Shown here: piece after piece, positions 15,467 to 28,243 of the stretch
Layout of the letters: the number at the start of each line of letters is the position of its first letter
Position numbering within the stretch: the first letter of the stretch is position 1
NCBI GenBank assembly: GCA_947034895.1
Contig: OX344763.1
Coordinates: 31,247,025 to 31,311,024 of the forward strand
Direction: 5' to 3'
Source of the DNA: Rhytidiadelphus loreus
Lineage: Eukaryota > Streptophyta > Bryopsida > Hypnales > Hylocomiaceae
Length of the DNA stretch: 64,000 bases
Made by a program: the position numbers and the translations under genes
Notes under the pieces: generated by a model
Told to the model about the DNA's origin: nothing
Databases searched by the model: none
Seen by the model: only the letters and a program-made list of their open reading frames with translations

Positions 15467-17374
15467 TCTTCCAAAATAAAAGTTAGAATGACACTAATTT
15501 TACAAGAGACACAAATTTTTGCCCAAACTTACATGATAAATTAATGTAATAAATACGAAAAAACAGACCACCTAATATTTCTGATGATTCAGAAACAAGA
15601 TTCATGAAAAACTACATTCCTGACTTTATTCTATTAGTGATGATGCAAAATTAGTGATACTTAAAAAAAAAAAAAAGGTGAAATTTGAAACTATGCATTA
15701 ATATTTCGAAATTCACTAATTTAATATAATGGAATTTTGGCAAATATGTGCCACACACACTAATAAGATAACTAATTGTATAAAGAAAAGTGCTAGAGCA
15801 GATTGCCACAACTCCCAAGTGGATAGCCCCAAATTAAAAAGATCTGCCAAATTTTTAAAATCCTCATTAACCCCTCATATTCCATGCAAACACATTGTGG
15901 TTTTTGAAATTTTGATCAGTTATTGCAGATTGACTTTTAATTGTTTGCATGCAAATTTTTTATTTTGGGATGAGTATTTCCATACTTATCCAGAAATATA
16001 ATTTGGGTGCATGAGCAAGTTGGAATGCATTATCTATAAATCTAAGTGATTACATTATAAATCTACATTTTTAAAATTTTGATGAATTTTTTGATGTTTT
16101 ATTCTTTTCATGGAAATCCAAGTAATGCAAGGTGCAGAAATATTGTATACAATGGATTCAAGTTTTGATTTTTGGTATACTAGTTTCTACTTTCTAACCC
16201 TAGCATTTACATTGTAGCAATATTGAAAGATGCAAACTAAATTCATTATCTTCTAATTTTCATTGAAGTTTAAAGTTTAAATCCCCACATGTTAAGGAAT
16301 TTGAGTTTGAAACCTCATATATATATTCTACATGAAGATGGAATTAAAATCTTCTAGTTCCAATTGTCATTGTTTATATTTTTTCATTGAAAAAACTTAA
16401 CACAAAAGTAACCACTTCCTACATTCTTGGGGCTCAAAATGAGAAGGAATTTTACGAGTTCATGAAAAACTGCCTCCCTATATTGGTTTACATTGAACTA
16501 AAAAGCTAAGATGCAAGAAATTCTTATTTTTTCATTTTGGCAAATAAATGTAAAAATTTCCCCTCTATTTCAAAGACAATAGTTGATCTTGTAATTTGTG
16601 ACCTCATGAATCTATTTTGAGGTCTTTGATTCCAAGTACAATTTTAAAATTTCCAAAGTTGATTACCTCATGGTATATACTATAAATGTAGGAGAGGATT
16701 GATACTTCTCTGCCAAATAATTTTTCTTTTTCCAAAAAAATGTTTCAACAAATGCTAAAATTAGATTTTTTTTGCCAATATTTTTTTCACGATACAAAAT
16801 TTTAGTTTTTCGAAAAAATAAATTTCCTAAATCTTTGGCATCTATTTTTAGAATTATTTTCCCCAGACCCTTGCCTACTACAAGTATAGTATTCAATTCC
16901 AACATTTTGCCCTCACATAAAAAAAGAAGTTGAGGCCCAATAACTCCAATTTGCGTGCTTTGGCGGATCACTATAAAAATTTGCCTTCTATTTCAAAGAG
17001 ATTAATTTTGCATTTCATTACCTCTACCAACAAATTTGGGGTCTTTGATTCCAGACATGTTTGAATACAAATTTCCAAAATTTGATCATCTCAATAAATG
17101 GGCAATTTCATTAAAATGGCGCCATTCCACTACTTTGGCAGTTTTGACAGTTCAGACCAGGCGGTCTAAAATGTACATACAAATGTCCTCGATGTCTGAA
17201 ATCTACGTCTATCCTAGATGTCACTTTTATGATTCAAGTTGCGTAGTTTGAAACCTATATCCATCCTAGATTTTTGAAATCTCCAAAAGTCGAAGATTCC
17301 TAAAATCTAAACCTATTATAGATGACACTTATACCGTTCAGATCGAGTGGTTTGAAAATGGCACATGGAATACC
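15467..17374. repeat. AT-rich DNA with a ~420-bp-spaced direct repeat
   Basis: About 125 bp at 16556-16677 (CTATTTCAAAGACAATAG, then GGTCTTTGATTCCA) recurs in the same orientation at 16976-17102 (CTATTTCAAAGAGATTAA, then the same GGTCTTTGATTCCA block). This is an old tandem duplication with a period of about 420 bp. No gene is recognised. Confidence 0.5.
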
Positions 17375-17689
17375 GCCATTAGATGGGATTCAGCTCCTAT
17401 AGAGGGCCATGAGTTTCCAAGTGCTGAAATCACCGAAATGGCGTTCCCATCGTAGCGCGACAGCTATCTGACGTGGCATGGAGATCGCCATGTCATTACA
17501 AAAAAAAAATAATTAATTAATTAATTAATTTTTTCTTTGCATTTGAAGACTAAATTTTTATATTTTTATATTTTTTATATTTAAAAATAAAATAAAATTT
17601 GACAGCGGCGTTCTTTCACTGCCGGGGGAACAACGCCAGGAACGGCCCTCAAAACGGCCCTCAAGGACCCCAAAATCTCATCTAATGGC
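17375..17689. mobile_element. MITE with CATTAGATGGGATT ends, copy 1
   Basis: The left terminus GCCATTAGATGGGATT pairs with the right terminus AATCTCATCTAATGGC. The element is 315 bp with an AT-rich middle and a GC-rich block (GACAGCGGCGTTCTTTCAC, then TGCCGGGGGAACAACGCC) that recurs nearly unchanged in copy 3 (45279-45579). There is no coding capacity. Confidence 0.7.
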
Positions 17690-20011
17690 ATTTTAACAAA
17701 ATTGCCCATATAAATAAATATCATGCATGAAGGTCATATTCAACATAAATTAACCCCTTAACGCCTCGATCCTTTCAAATTTTGGTACATTTTTGCTTAT
17801 ATCTTTCTACAAAAATATCATTTACCGCAATTTCATGAAATTGATCATTAAGGAAGGTTGTCTTTTCAAGATTCAAAGTGTTACATTGGATGAATGAAAA
17901 GTTAGTTGGACACAACAGAACCTCAGAGCCCTCTGTTCAGTCATCGTCATTTTTGTAAAAGCAAAGTGGCCCACGCCATATGTTGTGAATGGTGTGAGGT
18001 GACTGACTTGGACCCCTGATGGAAATCTGACGTGGAAATTCAATTTCGGCACCAAAGTGCCGAATCAGACCTTCACGGGACCTTCACGAGACGTACGGTA
18101 GTTCCTTCGTTTTCCTCCGACGTGAAAAAAGCTGCCAGCTTTTCGATTCATTGCGAGCAGTCAACAGGAAGACGGAGAATCTTCTTATTAAAAGTAACTT
18201 ACTCCCGAGTGTGAACTGAACAATCCGGTCTCTTGACATTCTCGTGGGTTGCCGCGTCCTCGTGCATCGACAGCAAACGACGAAGCCTTGTTGCCCTCAT
18301 TTCTGGGTCTCTTTTTTAATTTTACCAGCTTGCCGTCGCGCAATTTGAGGCAATTATAATACGTACAGATCACGTGCTCTCTCGTGGTAACAGTCACCAA
18401 CATTCTCTTTCATCAGCCAGTGCTAAAAAGTTAGATGACACTTGGCAGACCTCACTACCATTCGGACCACCGAACTGCTGCTGAGGATCATACCCACATC
18501 TAACGGATTCCCTCGTTTCCGGTACCAAAGCTTCCATCCTAGAAATAGCCAAAAGCAACCGAAAACAACTCGATCTGATGTCAAGGTAGGAATGATCAAT
18601 TGCCCGGCCACTGGCAGTCTGGCACTACTGTACTGTGGCAGCTGCTGCAGCAGTCCCAACGAACAAGATTCGGTGGTAATAAGAACTGATGAGTGTGGGA
18701 ATGTCAATACGAATTCCTGCACAACTGGCACGGCACTGCACTGGAAGACGACAAAGGCCGCTTGATATCGAAATACGATGACCGGAGTTGGGGATTTGAA
18801 GAGCCCCGCCATTATGCTTGTTGCCGGTGGTTCCCGTATGCTCACTGGAGTACCGGCTTTCTCTTTCGTTCAAGTCGTCGCTTTGACTTTGGAAACAGAG
18901 AAAATAAAATGTATAGATATCTGCCATGTATTGTCACATTCTCTCACACTAATGCATGGAATAACAACATCGAGGTATCCAATGGCAAAACGGATCTAAC
19001 TAATTAGTCTCATCCGTTCTCTTAGGCACCCCACTAATAGGGCACCCGGGAAACCATTAACTCCTCCAGAGAGGCAAAACCCAAATGTAAGTTACACTGC
19101 CCATTTGTCAGAAAATTATTGTCACAGTAACGCTCCAACCTGCACTAATTCAAAACAGTGTAATTACTTTTGGCAAATGGGCTGTTAGGACAAATCAGTG
19201 TAGCTTATCCCTTCAGTTTCGACATGGAAATTATAAAAGGGAGATCGAGGGGGGAGAATGACTTGAATTTTATATGGAGAGAGAGAGAGAGGGTGAATTA
19301 ACACGAAACCTCATTTTGGTTCGAATAGCTGACTTCAATAAAATTAGCACAGTTTTACCTCAGATTTACATCCGTCCTATTTGTTTTTATAGAGCTAGCT
19401 TTGGGTACTTGAAAGCTCCGCTTGAAAGTCACATCACTGGCACTTTCAAACACGGTCGCCATGTTAACGAAAATGGCCATATTCGCCAAAGAGTGTTACA
19501 CTGCAAACCATCAATTGAAATTGGTCCACGCCATAACTAGTAATCATCTACTCTCAGTGTACGTACAACTGATCATTCAGCACATGCCAGTATCGACCTC
19601 ACATGGGATTCACGAGGGTCATAGTCAGGCCCACTTTAGCAGCTGCAAAAAAATCTAGATTTGAAACACAGTTGCTGTTTTTTTTATTATTGTCAGGATG
19701 GCACGGAAGGCCAGACCACATCATGTACACACACCAGAACGATTACATCGACCCCCGAGGATGATTGCAATACAGTTCAAAGGAACAAAACTTGCAACTT
19801 ATTATTAATAACTAACTAGCTAGCTACCTAGACAGTACCAAAAAACAAAGTGTCTCAGTCAACAAATTAAATTTACACTCAGCTCACGTAAGGCTAGGGA
19901 ATAAACTTAATTAAATTTCATGCCGCATTGGGACCGTAGTACTGGAGTTCTAGCTGGGTGATCGATCTGATCGATACACCCGATCTATACTTCTGATCGC
20001 TGTGATCGATA
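17690..20011. other. Complex intergenic region, no gene recognised, 3' flank of the ERF gene
   Basis: From about 17900 the sequence becomes less repetitive and richer in GC, with overlapping open frames of 60-140 codons on both strands around 18420-19000. None resembles a known protein and no frame dominates. A (GA)n run lies near 19276. The last 300 bp would be the 3' UTR of the minus-strand ERF gene. A lineage-specific or noncoding transcript is possible. Confidence 0.35.
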
Positions 20012-21111
20012 TCACCATAGCCGGGGCTCATCGTCGTCACTATCTTCATCACTGTCGTCGTCGTCGTCGTAATTGCCAGGAGGAGCGGAGTCTTGAAAGC
20101 CTGGGTCGTCGTAAGGCGACCAGTTGTTGTCAGCCCAGGAAGGTTGCGAAGATTGAGCTTCTTCGTCGTACGTGATGTCTTCGACCTCATCGTCATTGTC
20201 CGAGGAAGAGCTCTCCGCCGAGGGGGACATGAAATTGCTGTACGAGAACGGGCGACCCGCGTACTCGGCAGCGGCGGCCGCTGCCGCTGCTTGAATCTCA
20301 CGGATGCTGTAGTGGCCTGGTGTTCCGGACGGTATACTGTAGTTGTAGTTTGGGAAATTCAGGTTGGCGGAGGTGCGGCCACGGCAGCACAGGAGCGCTG
20401 CGTCGTAAGCGTGAGCCTGTCAAGGAAACATGGACATTAATTACCAGCGTGTGGCCTCACAGGAGATATCCAAATGCATGCCCATCTATAGAATTTTGGA
20501 AGAAATCCATAGTCAATGTCCAGTGATGATAGAATCGGAAACACTCGGAATGAAATTTGGACATGAAAGAGCATTTGTCGAATTTCTATATTGAATTTCT
20601 CCTGTGTGTGAAACTGGCGGAGTTTCAACTTTCAAGAGCTCAACTGAAACCTATGTACATATAGCCAAGCAGTTTAAAGGAATTTGACTATCAGCCGCAT
20701 TCTTAAGTAAGTACAATTAACGCACTGCGAGCTAATGGTTACATAATTTCGAGCAATTAATGTTTTTACCGACACTAATCACAGGGAGATATTAATTAGA
20801 GTTGGTGGATTGATTGGTATACTTGAATTAGTTAGTGAGACTGAGACTGGCTAGTGTAACATGTATACCGGGATTCGATCACACACGGGCCTAATTCATG
20901 CATGTGTCAGCTAGATCACTCAGATGCAATTTGAGGTGCAAGGAATCTAGCTGTGGAGATGTACCGCTTCTTCGGCAGATCGGAAGGAGCCGAGCCAGAT
21001 TCGGTTGGTTCGTGCTTCAGCTCGTCGATGAGGCTCTCGTATCTCCGACACCCACTTGCCCCATTTCCGCATTCGGACTCCTTTATACCGTGTGGATCCA
21101 CTTCCTGACAT
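20012..21111 (-). CDS. AP2/ERF transcription factor, DREB-like, two exons, 183 aa
   Basis: This is a plant DNA-binding regulator expected in the nucleus. Exon 1 runs 21111-20965 (49 codons) and exon 2 runs 20416-20012 (134 codons plus stop). The 548-bp GT-AG intron falls inside the AP2 domain, between SAEEA and AHAYDAA. The AP2 domain spans about residues 8-70, with [23 protein letters not shown] and the conserved AHAYDAA and LNFP blocks. The Val in WVSEIRE favours the DREB branch. Between EP and RIWLG there are nine residues where most relatives have about four. The C-terminal half has an eight-Ala run, a Ser-rich part and two strongly acidic tracts ([22 protein letters not shown]), which suggests an activation domain. 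The ATG at 21111 is the first in frame. The frame stays open upstream to about 21246 without an ATG. Confidence 0.88.
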
Positions 21112-22640
21112 TTCCGATATGATCTCAGAGGTTGTACGATCTCCTGAAGAAGTGAAGATCGAGCTTGAATTGTTTAAGCCTGATGAAAGCACAACATTCA
21201 ACGTCACGTGTGAGAATGGTTCTGTCAGGGATAGATGAATCGACAATGCATGTAAGCAATCTGATTCTATTTACTTCCAGTCTGTACGTCCTACCAATAA
21301 TATTATAGAAGGTTCGTTAATACAGTCAATGTTGGACAGAAATCTCGAGCGAGATGACACATACAAACTACTTGAAACAGCCTTCCCCCACTGAGAGAAA
21401 GAAAGAAAGAAGACTGACGAGTTCGTACGTACAATTCCGGACGTCATTCCGGATGCGATCAATATTATATACTACTGCCACTTTGCTAACTGAGTTTGTT
21501 TTTTTAAGGGCAAGATATGTGATTTAACTACCTATCATGATGGATGAATATGTGATTAATAACCTAACATGGATGAATTATCACTAATTCTAGCTGCAAG
21601 GACAAAATTCTGCATAATGGTTACTACCTACGAACAATGAGAAGAGTTACGACCGAATTGAATTGAAGAAGAACACAGGCAAGATATTCTAATTCAAAAT
21701 GTAGATGTTTCGATACCAATTGTCTAACATCGACGAATCAACCACAGACTAATTCTAACTGAGACACAATTCTTCAAGAGGTCACTGGAAATCATGAGAA
21801 GAGGCTAGTTAGGAACACGAAGACTGTAGTGACCTCACCTAAAAATCTTGTGCTAGCTAGCTAGCCTGCAGCTGGGAGCAATGAACTAAAACGAGTCCGG
21901 AGGAGGTTAATGTACTAATTGTTTCTAGCTCTGGTTTCCGTCAAACTTAATTTCAAAATTAGTCCCACGAACTCCCACCACCCCTCTCGAAATCCCTCCC
22001 CATAGATAAATACAATTACAGTTAATCATGATACATACATACATGAAACTGAAACTGAAATAGCTAGCTAGCATAGACCTGACCTGACCTAATCGATTGA
22101 AGACAATGGACACCTTTGCATTCAGTCGATCACTCGAACGGCACATCGATCTGCCCCCATCCACAAAGCTAGCCAGCTGAACTATGAACACTTGATTTGA
22201 AGCGATTGATGACTTTTATTCAAGTCTGTGAAAGTCAGCAGGTCCGGAGCTGGATACAGACAGAGTAGACCAGTGGCATGGGGAGGGAGGTTTCCGGGTC
22301 TTTTCTCTCGATACTAGCGTACGTCAACAGCCGTCAAGTACTAGACTGCTATGCTACAGTACTAGTCGTGTAGCTAGAAATGTTCCTTTTTTTCTTCTCT
22401 GTTTGAATTCCAGAACGGAGGGATCAAGTTGGGTCCTTTTTCCATTGCCCACAAAACTTGCGTGTGCACAAGTCTCATGCTCACCCGGAATAAATGCCTG
22501 CAACCGACTGCCGTGAACTGAACTCACTGCTGGACGCCGATCTCTCCCGCCCTGCGCTGTGGGAATTAGGTCACGCCTTTCCTTTCTTTTGTTTTGTTAA
22601 TTTGAGCTGGAGGCCCCAATTTTTTTTTCATTTTGGAGGA
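21112..22640 (-). promoter_or_regulatory. Upstream region of the ERF gene
   Basis: This is 1.5 kb of non-repetitive, medium-GC sequence upstream of the minus-strand ATG, containing several GCTAGC runs (for example 21852-21865 and 22060-22073). No other gene is recognised. A transcription start or TATA box cannot be assigned with confidence. Confidence 0.4.
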
Positions 22641-22946
22641 GTAGCCAGTTGTTTCTTCAATACCCACTAAGGTATTAAGGTGGGTACACCCAAAACCGTC
22701 ACTTTTTATTACTGAGCCTAGTTGCTATTATGAAACTGGTCAAATTTTCACATATTCATGTTGGCAAGTGAAAGGAGGTTCCAATGCACCAAAGAACGCC
22801 ACATTTGGATATTGTATGCAAAAGTTATTAAGGGTCAAAGTTCATTTCTGAAAGCGCTCCATCCAAATAGGTACATAACTGAAATTCGAAATGTACAAAC
22901 CTTCTAGATGGCGCTTTAAGGTCAGGTGCCATTTAACAACATACTA

Positions 22947-23771
22947 CCTTAGTATGCTCCGAAAGCAACCATTTAAGGTAGAAGCCCCCATAGTTGACCG
23001 ATTAAGCAATTGGAGACATGATCTAGGATAGTACAAGGCAAAGAAAATATTTTCAGAGGTGTAGGGATAGAAATGAGGAGGATTGCAAAAACTTTGGTAA
23101 TTTTATCACTTGAATTGAAATTACTATGAATTTTGAAAGGCAAAAATTGCTTCGGACCCATTCCCGATCTATAGACTGTCTCTCCTAATTTTGATCACTC
23201 AAAAACTACCTTCTTATTTATAGCTTTCTACTTTCTGACTCACTAATTTGGGACATATGTCAATAACTTATAAGTCCCAATTTTGAAATGGAGAAAAAAA
23301 AAAACATTTTTGCTATGGTTGAAAATAAATTAGTTTATAGGTTGGTTATTGGACCCCGGTCGGGAATGGGTGGTTCTACCTTAAGGGTTGGTCCACCTTT
23401 TTAATAGGTTTTCGTGGGTAAAAATATTTTTTTAGATCATTTTTCAAAGAAAGAAAAATAGATGTGGAACCTAAGAGAAGTGGTTTTGTATTTTTTCAAG
23501 CATTTTTGAATTGTTTATAAATTTTCAAAGATTCAGGGCATAGGCACCTATTTGTGACCACAGGTCTCTCCAAATCTATCCACTTGCAACTTGTAAAGAG
23601 ATGAGTGGAAATTAGAAACAATGATTGGCTCTTGCAATAGAAATTAAACCAATTTTTCCTTGATTCATTTAATTGCTAAAGTAGTCCATTTAAGGATTAC
23701 CTCATTTCCATTTTCCAACTAAAAATAGGGGCGATTTGAAGGAGAGGGACTTTTTTAGAGCATACTACCTT
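22947..23771. mobile_element. ~825-bp element with AAGGTAGTATGCTC ends
   Basis: The left end CCTTAGTATGCTCCGAAAG and the right end (inverse complement AAGGTAGTATGCTCTAAAA) form imperfect terminal repeats. About 330 bp of the interior (23381-23710) is highly similar to 49740-50068, which also begins with AAGGTAGTATGCTCTAAAA. There is no coding capacity. Confidence 0.55.
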
Positions 23772-24373
23772 AAGCTTAGTGTGCCATGTGTCAAGGCTAC
23801 AACCAAAACAATAGTGAAAATAGTTTCCTAATTCACAAAAACTTTGAAATTCAATAACTTTTATACCGTGAGTCAGAACTTAGAACACCACAAAACAAAG
23901 CCTATGAACCCCTCTTCGTAGAGGGCTTTCCAATGATACCAATAACAAAATTGGGAGACACAAGATTTTGGAAATCTCATTGTAACAAACAAACAAAACA
24001 AAACACCCTAACTTAAGGTATGAATGGATGTGATATACTTGGATGATACTTGGTGATATCTGAATCAAAACTAGGTGGAATTTGGCTAGTGGTCTTTAAA
24101 ATACAGTAGTAATCTGGCTATTTTGACTTGGAAAAAAATGAAAACTTCTGTACAAAATATAAGCGACATCTTTTGGCTGTAACCAATTTGGTGAAAAATA
24201 GTGCAATAAAAAAAACACTGACTGGAGCCTGACAGACCCAAATTTTTACATTATATTTTGATTTTGGATTCCCGGAAGATTCCTGAATGGCCCTCCCAGA
24301 AGTTAGGAGTGTCGTTGAGGTAAAGCTAGTGGGTGAATAGTACACGTAAATTGATGCCCGGGTAGTATCTGAT
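23772..24373. other. AT-rich intergenic DNA
   Basis: No gene or defined repeat end is seen. Confidence 0.4.
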
Positions 24374-25301
24374 TTAACCCCTAAAGTACCAAAGTCCCCT
24401 TGGGGGACACTTGGGACTTCGGGCAGGTTCGTGTGACCTCAAATTTTGACCTAATTTTTTAAAACTTTTATTGAAGATAGTAAATCAGATGAGCTTTCTA
24501 AAAACACAATTTTTTTCCAATTGGTGCCCGGGAGCAAAAGTTATGCTGCCCAAAGTTTAAAAAGTAGTTCGTCGGGCAGAAATAAAAAAACACCAAAAAA
24601 AAAAAATTCTTAATTTTTAATTTTTCTGAAAGATTATATTTTTTTCTACATTTGAAGCTTTGATTCGTACCATTTGGACTAATAATGAGAAAGTTATGGA
24701 CAATCTCATTTTTCGGGCAATCTACTCATCTTCAGAAAAAAAAACTTTTAGAATTCATTTCTGAATGCAATTTTTAGTTTTTTTCAATTTCTTTTTTGTG
24801 GTAGGGTAAAGTTTGCTTGCAAGAAGAGTCTCACCATTGTGATTATGATGTTTCAATTCCATCTTAGAGCTATTAACAATTTAGAGTTTTGTTCAATTTT
24901 GGACCTACTTCTACTTAACAATTTCTTTATATGTGAAAATCAAGTTTTGACATTCTGAAATTTTTATCCCCAACTCTCAACTCAAATACTCAACATAAAT
25001 TTTTTTAACTTTATGGTGTGTAGTGCAAAAGAAAATCCACAAATGGCAGTCAAAGTCATATGAAATTGCAGGCCAGCATTCAAAATAACTTCTTTTTCCA
25101 ACTTCAAATGCTAATTTCTTCTAATCCGTACGGTCAATCTTCATGAAATTTTTACCACATGATACAAGACAAGTTAATTAAAAAATTCTACGGTTAGATC
25201 CTAAAAAAAATGTTTTTTTTGGTTTCTTAAGTGATCGCAGCAGAAATGGCAGTTTTCAGTGGTTTCAGAGCCAGAAAATGCCTTGGTATTTTAGGGGTTA
25301 A
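24374..25301 (+). mobile_element. Full-length non-autonomous element, TTAACCCCTAAA family (928 bp)
   Basis: The ends are inverted repeats: TTAACCCCTAAAGTACCAAA on the left and CTTGGTATTTTAGGGGTTAA on the right. The body is AT-rich without a usable ORF. It matches the inverted copy 37109-38049 block by block (GTCCCC..GGGACACTTGG, CCAATTGGTGCCCGGGAGCA, CTACTTCTA, CTACGGTTAGATCCTA). It also matches diverged copies at 1958, 14526, 15290, 34100, 46250 and 50656. The structure suggests a DNA transposon. No clean target duplication is visible because the termini merge with TTAA. Confidence 0.7.
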
Positions 25302-26510
25302 ACTACTGTAAGTCATTCATACTAGTGTGTGTTGAAGAATTATTTGAAGGACATAACTTAAGGCATGACACAACTTTTTCACAATGTTCTTCATAGAACT
25401 CTAATACAACTTTCATCATTTTGTAAAACTCTTTGCTCTTCAAGCTCTTCTGTAATTTCATATCTTTTGTCTAAAATACTCTTCATGTATGACATCTCTA
25501 GTCATTAATATAATTTTCACAAATTCAAACACCCTAAAACTTGAAGTTTTAAATTTGTTTTGGACAAAATTCTTGGATTTTCTCAAGATTTTGGGCATTC
25601 TCCATTTTGAATTAATTATGTATGAGGGTCGTTGCAAGAAACACTTGTCCTTTTTTTTTGTCCTCTTGGCCTTGGATGGGCAGTTTTTTTGTTCATAACT
25701 CTTGCATTGTATGTTTCTTTTATATGAAATTTGAATTGACGGTACATGTGGTACTGTGGTAGTTGTAGACATTGAGTCATTTTTTTCACTTCTTTAAAAT
25801 TAGTTTACTATTTTTAAATAAACTCCAATTGGGTGTCTACTTTGGCCATTTTAGAGGGGTTTAGTACTATTTTTTTAATCCAAAAATGTGAATTTTGGTC
25901 ATGTACTAACATTGCTTGCAATGGCAAAGATTGAGTTTTTTTGAAAATTTTAATTGTATGTCATTCACGTGGGCTCAAAGTTTGTGTCCTTTACTAGAAG
26001 ACTAGAGTGAGAACAAAAATTCCTTTCAAAGTATTTGGTGCAATTCAAGCATGCCAAAGTGTAGAAAAATATCCATTTTAAAATTCATTTTTATGATTTT
26101 ATTTAAAATTACTAAAAGTCAAAATGTTAAAGTACCCATTTTTTTGCTAATTTCTAGTCCCTAGCTCTATAGTAGTCTATAGTAGTCCATAGTAGTGCAT
26201 AGCACAAGACTAATTTTTCAATTCATTTTTAATGATTTTTCATAGTTTTAATTGATTTTTTTATTGATTATTTTATTTTATTTCTAGTTATGTTTAGTTT
26301 TGATTTAAATGTTGTAAATGTTTTTAAATGTTTTTAAATGAATTTACTAGTTTTTGAATATTTATTGATCATAAGGAAAATGGATAAAATTACTTAATCC
26401 TTCAAAAAAATATTAGATTTGCCAATACTTGGATGAAAGTAACAAACAATTCATAATATTGAATGTGGATGATTGTACACATATTACGGATGACTCCATC
26501 TATTTTTCCA
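25302..26510. other. AT-rich intergenic DNA
   Basis: This contains T-rich runs and a small imperfect tandem TAGTAGTC(C/T)ATAGTAG motif near 26167-26205. No gene is seen. Confidence 0.45.
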
Positions 26511-26795
26511 TGCATTAGATGGGATTCGGGGGGGCTGGAGGGCCGTTTTAGATCCGTTCCCAGCTCCATTCCCGGCCCCCATCGAACACAGGTGTCAAAA
26601 AAAAAATTTCAAAAAATAAAATAAAAAAAAATTTAAGTTTTTAAATTGAAAACAAGGTTAAATTTTTTATTTTTTCAAAAAATCTGACCTGGCAGTCGCT
26701 TGGCCAGGTCAGCATAGGCGGGTTTCGGCGGAATTCAACTGAGTTTCAGCTAGGGAACTCACAGCCCTCCCCGATGGCTGAATCCCATCTAATGC
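26511..26795. mobile_element. MITE with CATTAGATGGGATT ends, copy 2, with 5-bp target duplication
   Basis: Perfect 17-bp terminal inverted repeats (TGCATTAGATGGGATTC at 26511-26527 and its complement at 26779-26795) are flanked by TTCCA on both sides (26506-26510 and 26796-26800). The element is 285 bp. The interior differs from copies 1 and 3 except for an AT-rich centre between GC-rich shoulders. Confidence 0.8.
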
Positions 26796-27763
26796 ATTCC
26801 AGTGTGCAATTTGTTTTACCAAAAGTGTTTGCTTAGGAAATAACAATAATCCTACTAGTACAGTAATAATGAAATTTAGTGTTAAATACACTAATTGAAG
26901 CGTCAATTTTGTTAAATTAGTGGTATTTCATGTGCCCTAATTGTAATATATATCTTCACAAAGGTCTAATTTCAAGCTACTAACTAGGATAAGTATAGAT
27001 TTTGGGTTTAAACCTCACGTCTTGAACTATGCCAAAGTAAAGAAATGTCACCAATTTAACTAAATTGACTTTTTGATTTGAAAATGCTATAATTTTGTAT
27101 TTTTGCTGAATATTTTTTCTAACAAATGAATGTTTATAGAGATCCCCTCCATCTTTGAATAGTATTGATATTCATACTCTTGGCAAAAAATCTTCATCAA
27201 GAGTAAAACTTATAGCATTTTCAAATCAATTAGTTTGGTAACACTAATTTTCATTATTAGTGTACGTAGTGTACGACGAAATTCTCTGAAATTAAAGAAA
27301 TGACTGAAAATGCGGTAAGGTAGTCTGTTCTTCAAGCAACCATTTACAAATTTGATTGCCTTTTCAAGTTTGAATCTAAACTCCATGAAACAATTTTCAA
27401 TGAGTTTTCATGGGAAGAAAAATGGAACCCATAAATCCATCTAAGCCAAGTCATTTCATATTTTTTGGAACTTAACCCATATTATAAATGACACAAAGGA
27501 TGTTTTCCAGCCGATGAATGACAAAGAATCTCTCCATGTAGTGCAACTATTCATCCTCCAAATTTTGTGTGAAAAGAGAAGGTCATCTACAGTAGTTTGA
27601 CTTCCAATGAGTGCTTTAATTTGCATTATTTTAAGCCAACGATTCGCATGGTATCAACACAAATGATTTCCACGGTGATCAGCTCATCATTCAAGGGTTA
27701 AGTTAAGAATTTTGGAAGTTGAATCAATATGCTCACTAAAAGCAACCACCTCCTAAAATCATA
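26796..27763. other. AT-rich intergenic DNA with a possible repeat end
   Basis: Around 27313, TAAGGTAGTCTGTTCTTCAA followed by GCAACCATTTA resembles the terminus of the 22947-23771 family. The rest shows no gene. Confidence 0.35.
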
Positions 27764-27840
27764 CTCCCTATGTTTCTGAAAAAGACCCATCGGTTTCCTT
27801 TGTGTTTTACATGGGTTGTCTTTTTCAGAAAGAGAAGGAG
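27764..27840. mobile_element. 77-bp Stowaway-like mini-MITE
   Basis: CTCCCTATGTTTCTGAAAAA pairs with the right end TTTTTCAGAAAGAGAAGGAG, and TA flanks both sides (27762-27763 and 27841-27842). Most of the element folds into one hairpin. Confidence 0.7.
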
Positions 27841-27862
27841 TACATTGAAGCCAGAGCAAAAC

Positions 27863-27863
<1 letters not shown>

Positions 27864-27901
<38 letters not shown>
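27864..27901. repeat. (TC)19 microsatellite
   Basis: An uninterrupted TC dinucleotide run. Confidence 0.95.
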
Positions 27902-27904
<3 letters not shown>

Positions 27905-28199
27905 ATTGCTTTTAGAGCATGCGCACTTTTAGAAAGCAGACCGCTACCAAACTGAACTGCCACTGAACTCCCTATTAGTTTTCACCCCCACCCACCCCAA
28001 ATAACTTTAGAACAAATGAAGCAGAGCGGTAGACGAACCAAACTGGCAATATAGTCAACATAAGGGCCTCCTTACATGTATCGGTCATCGGGGAACTTTC
28101 ACAGTGGATGCTACAGTGAAAAATAGACATTGCACTTTCATGTGGACCCGGCGGGTGGAGACGAAGACAATAAAAAGTTTCCACGTATTAGATTCCCTA

Positions 28200-28243
28200 G
28201 TCTCCACCAAGTCTCCACCAAATCTCCACCAAGTCTCCACCAA
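28200..28243. repeat. Four 11-bp GTCTCCACCAA units
   Basis: Units at 28200, 28211, 28222 (first base A) and 28233 form a short minisatellite. Confidence 0.9.

Noticed and set aside
18420..19010. Overlapping 70-140-codon ORFs on both strands as genes
   Set aside because: No frame stands out, several lack an ATG, and no family resemblance was seen.
27736..27963. Open frames through the TC microsatellite on both strands
   Set aside because: They are produced by the dinucleotide repeat and contain no protein domain.
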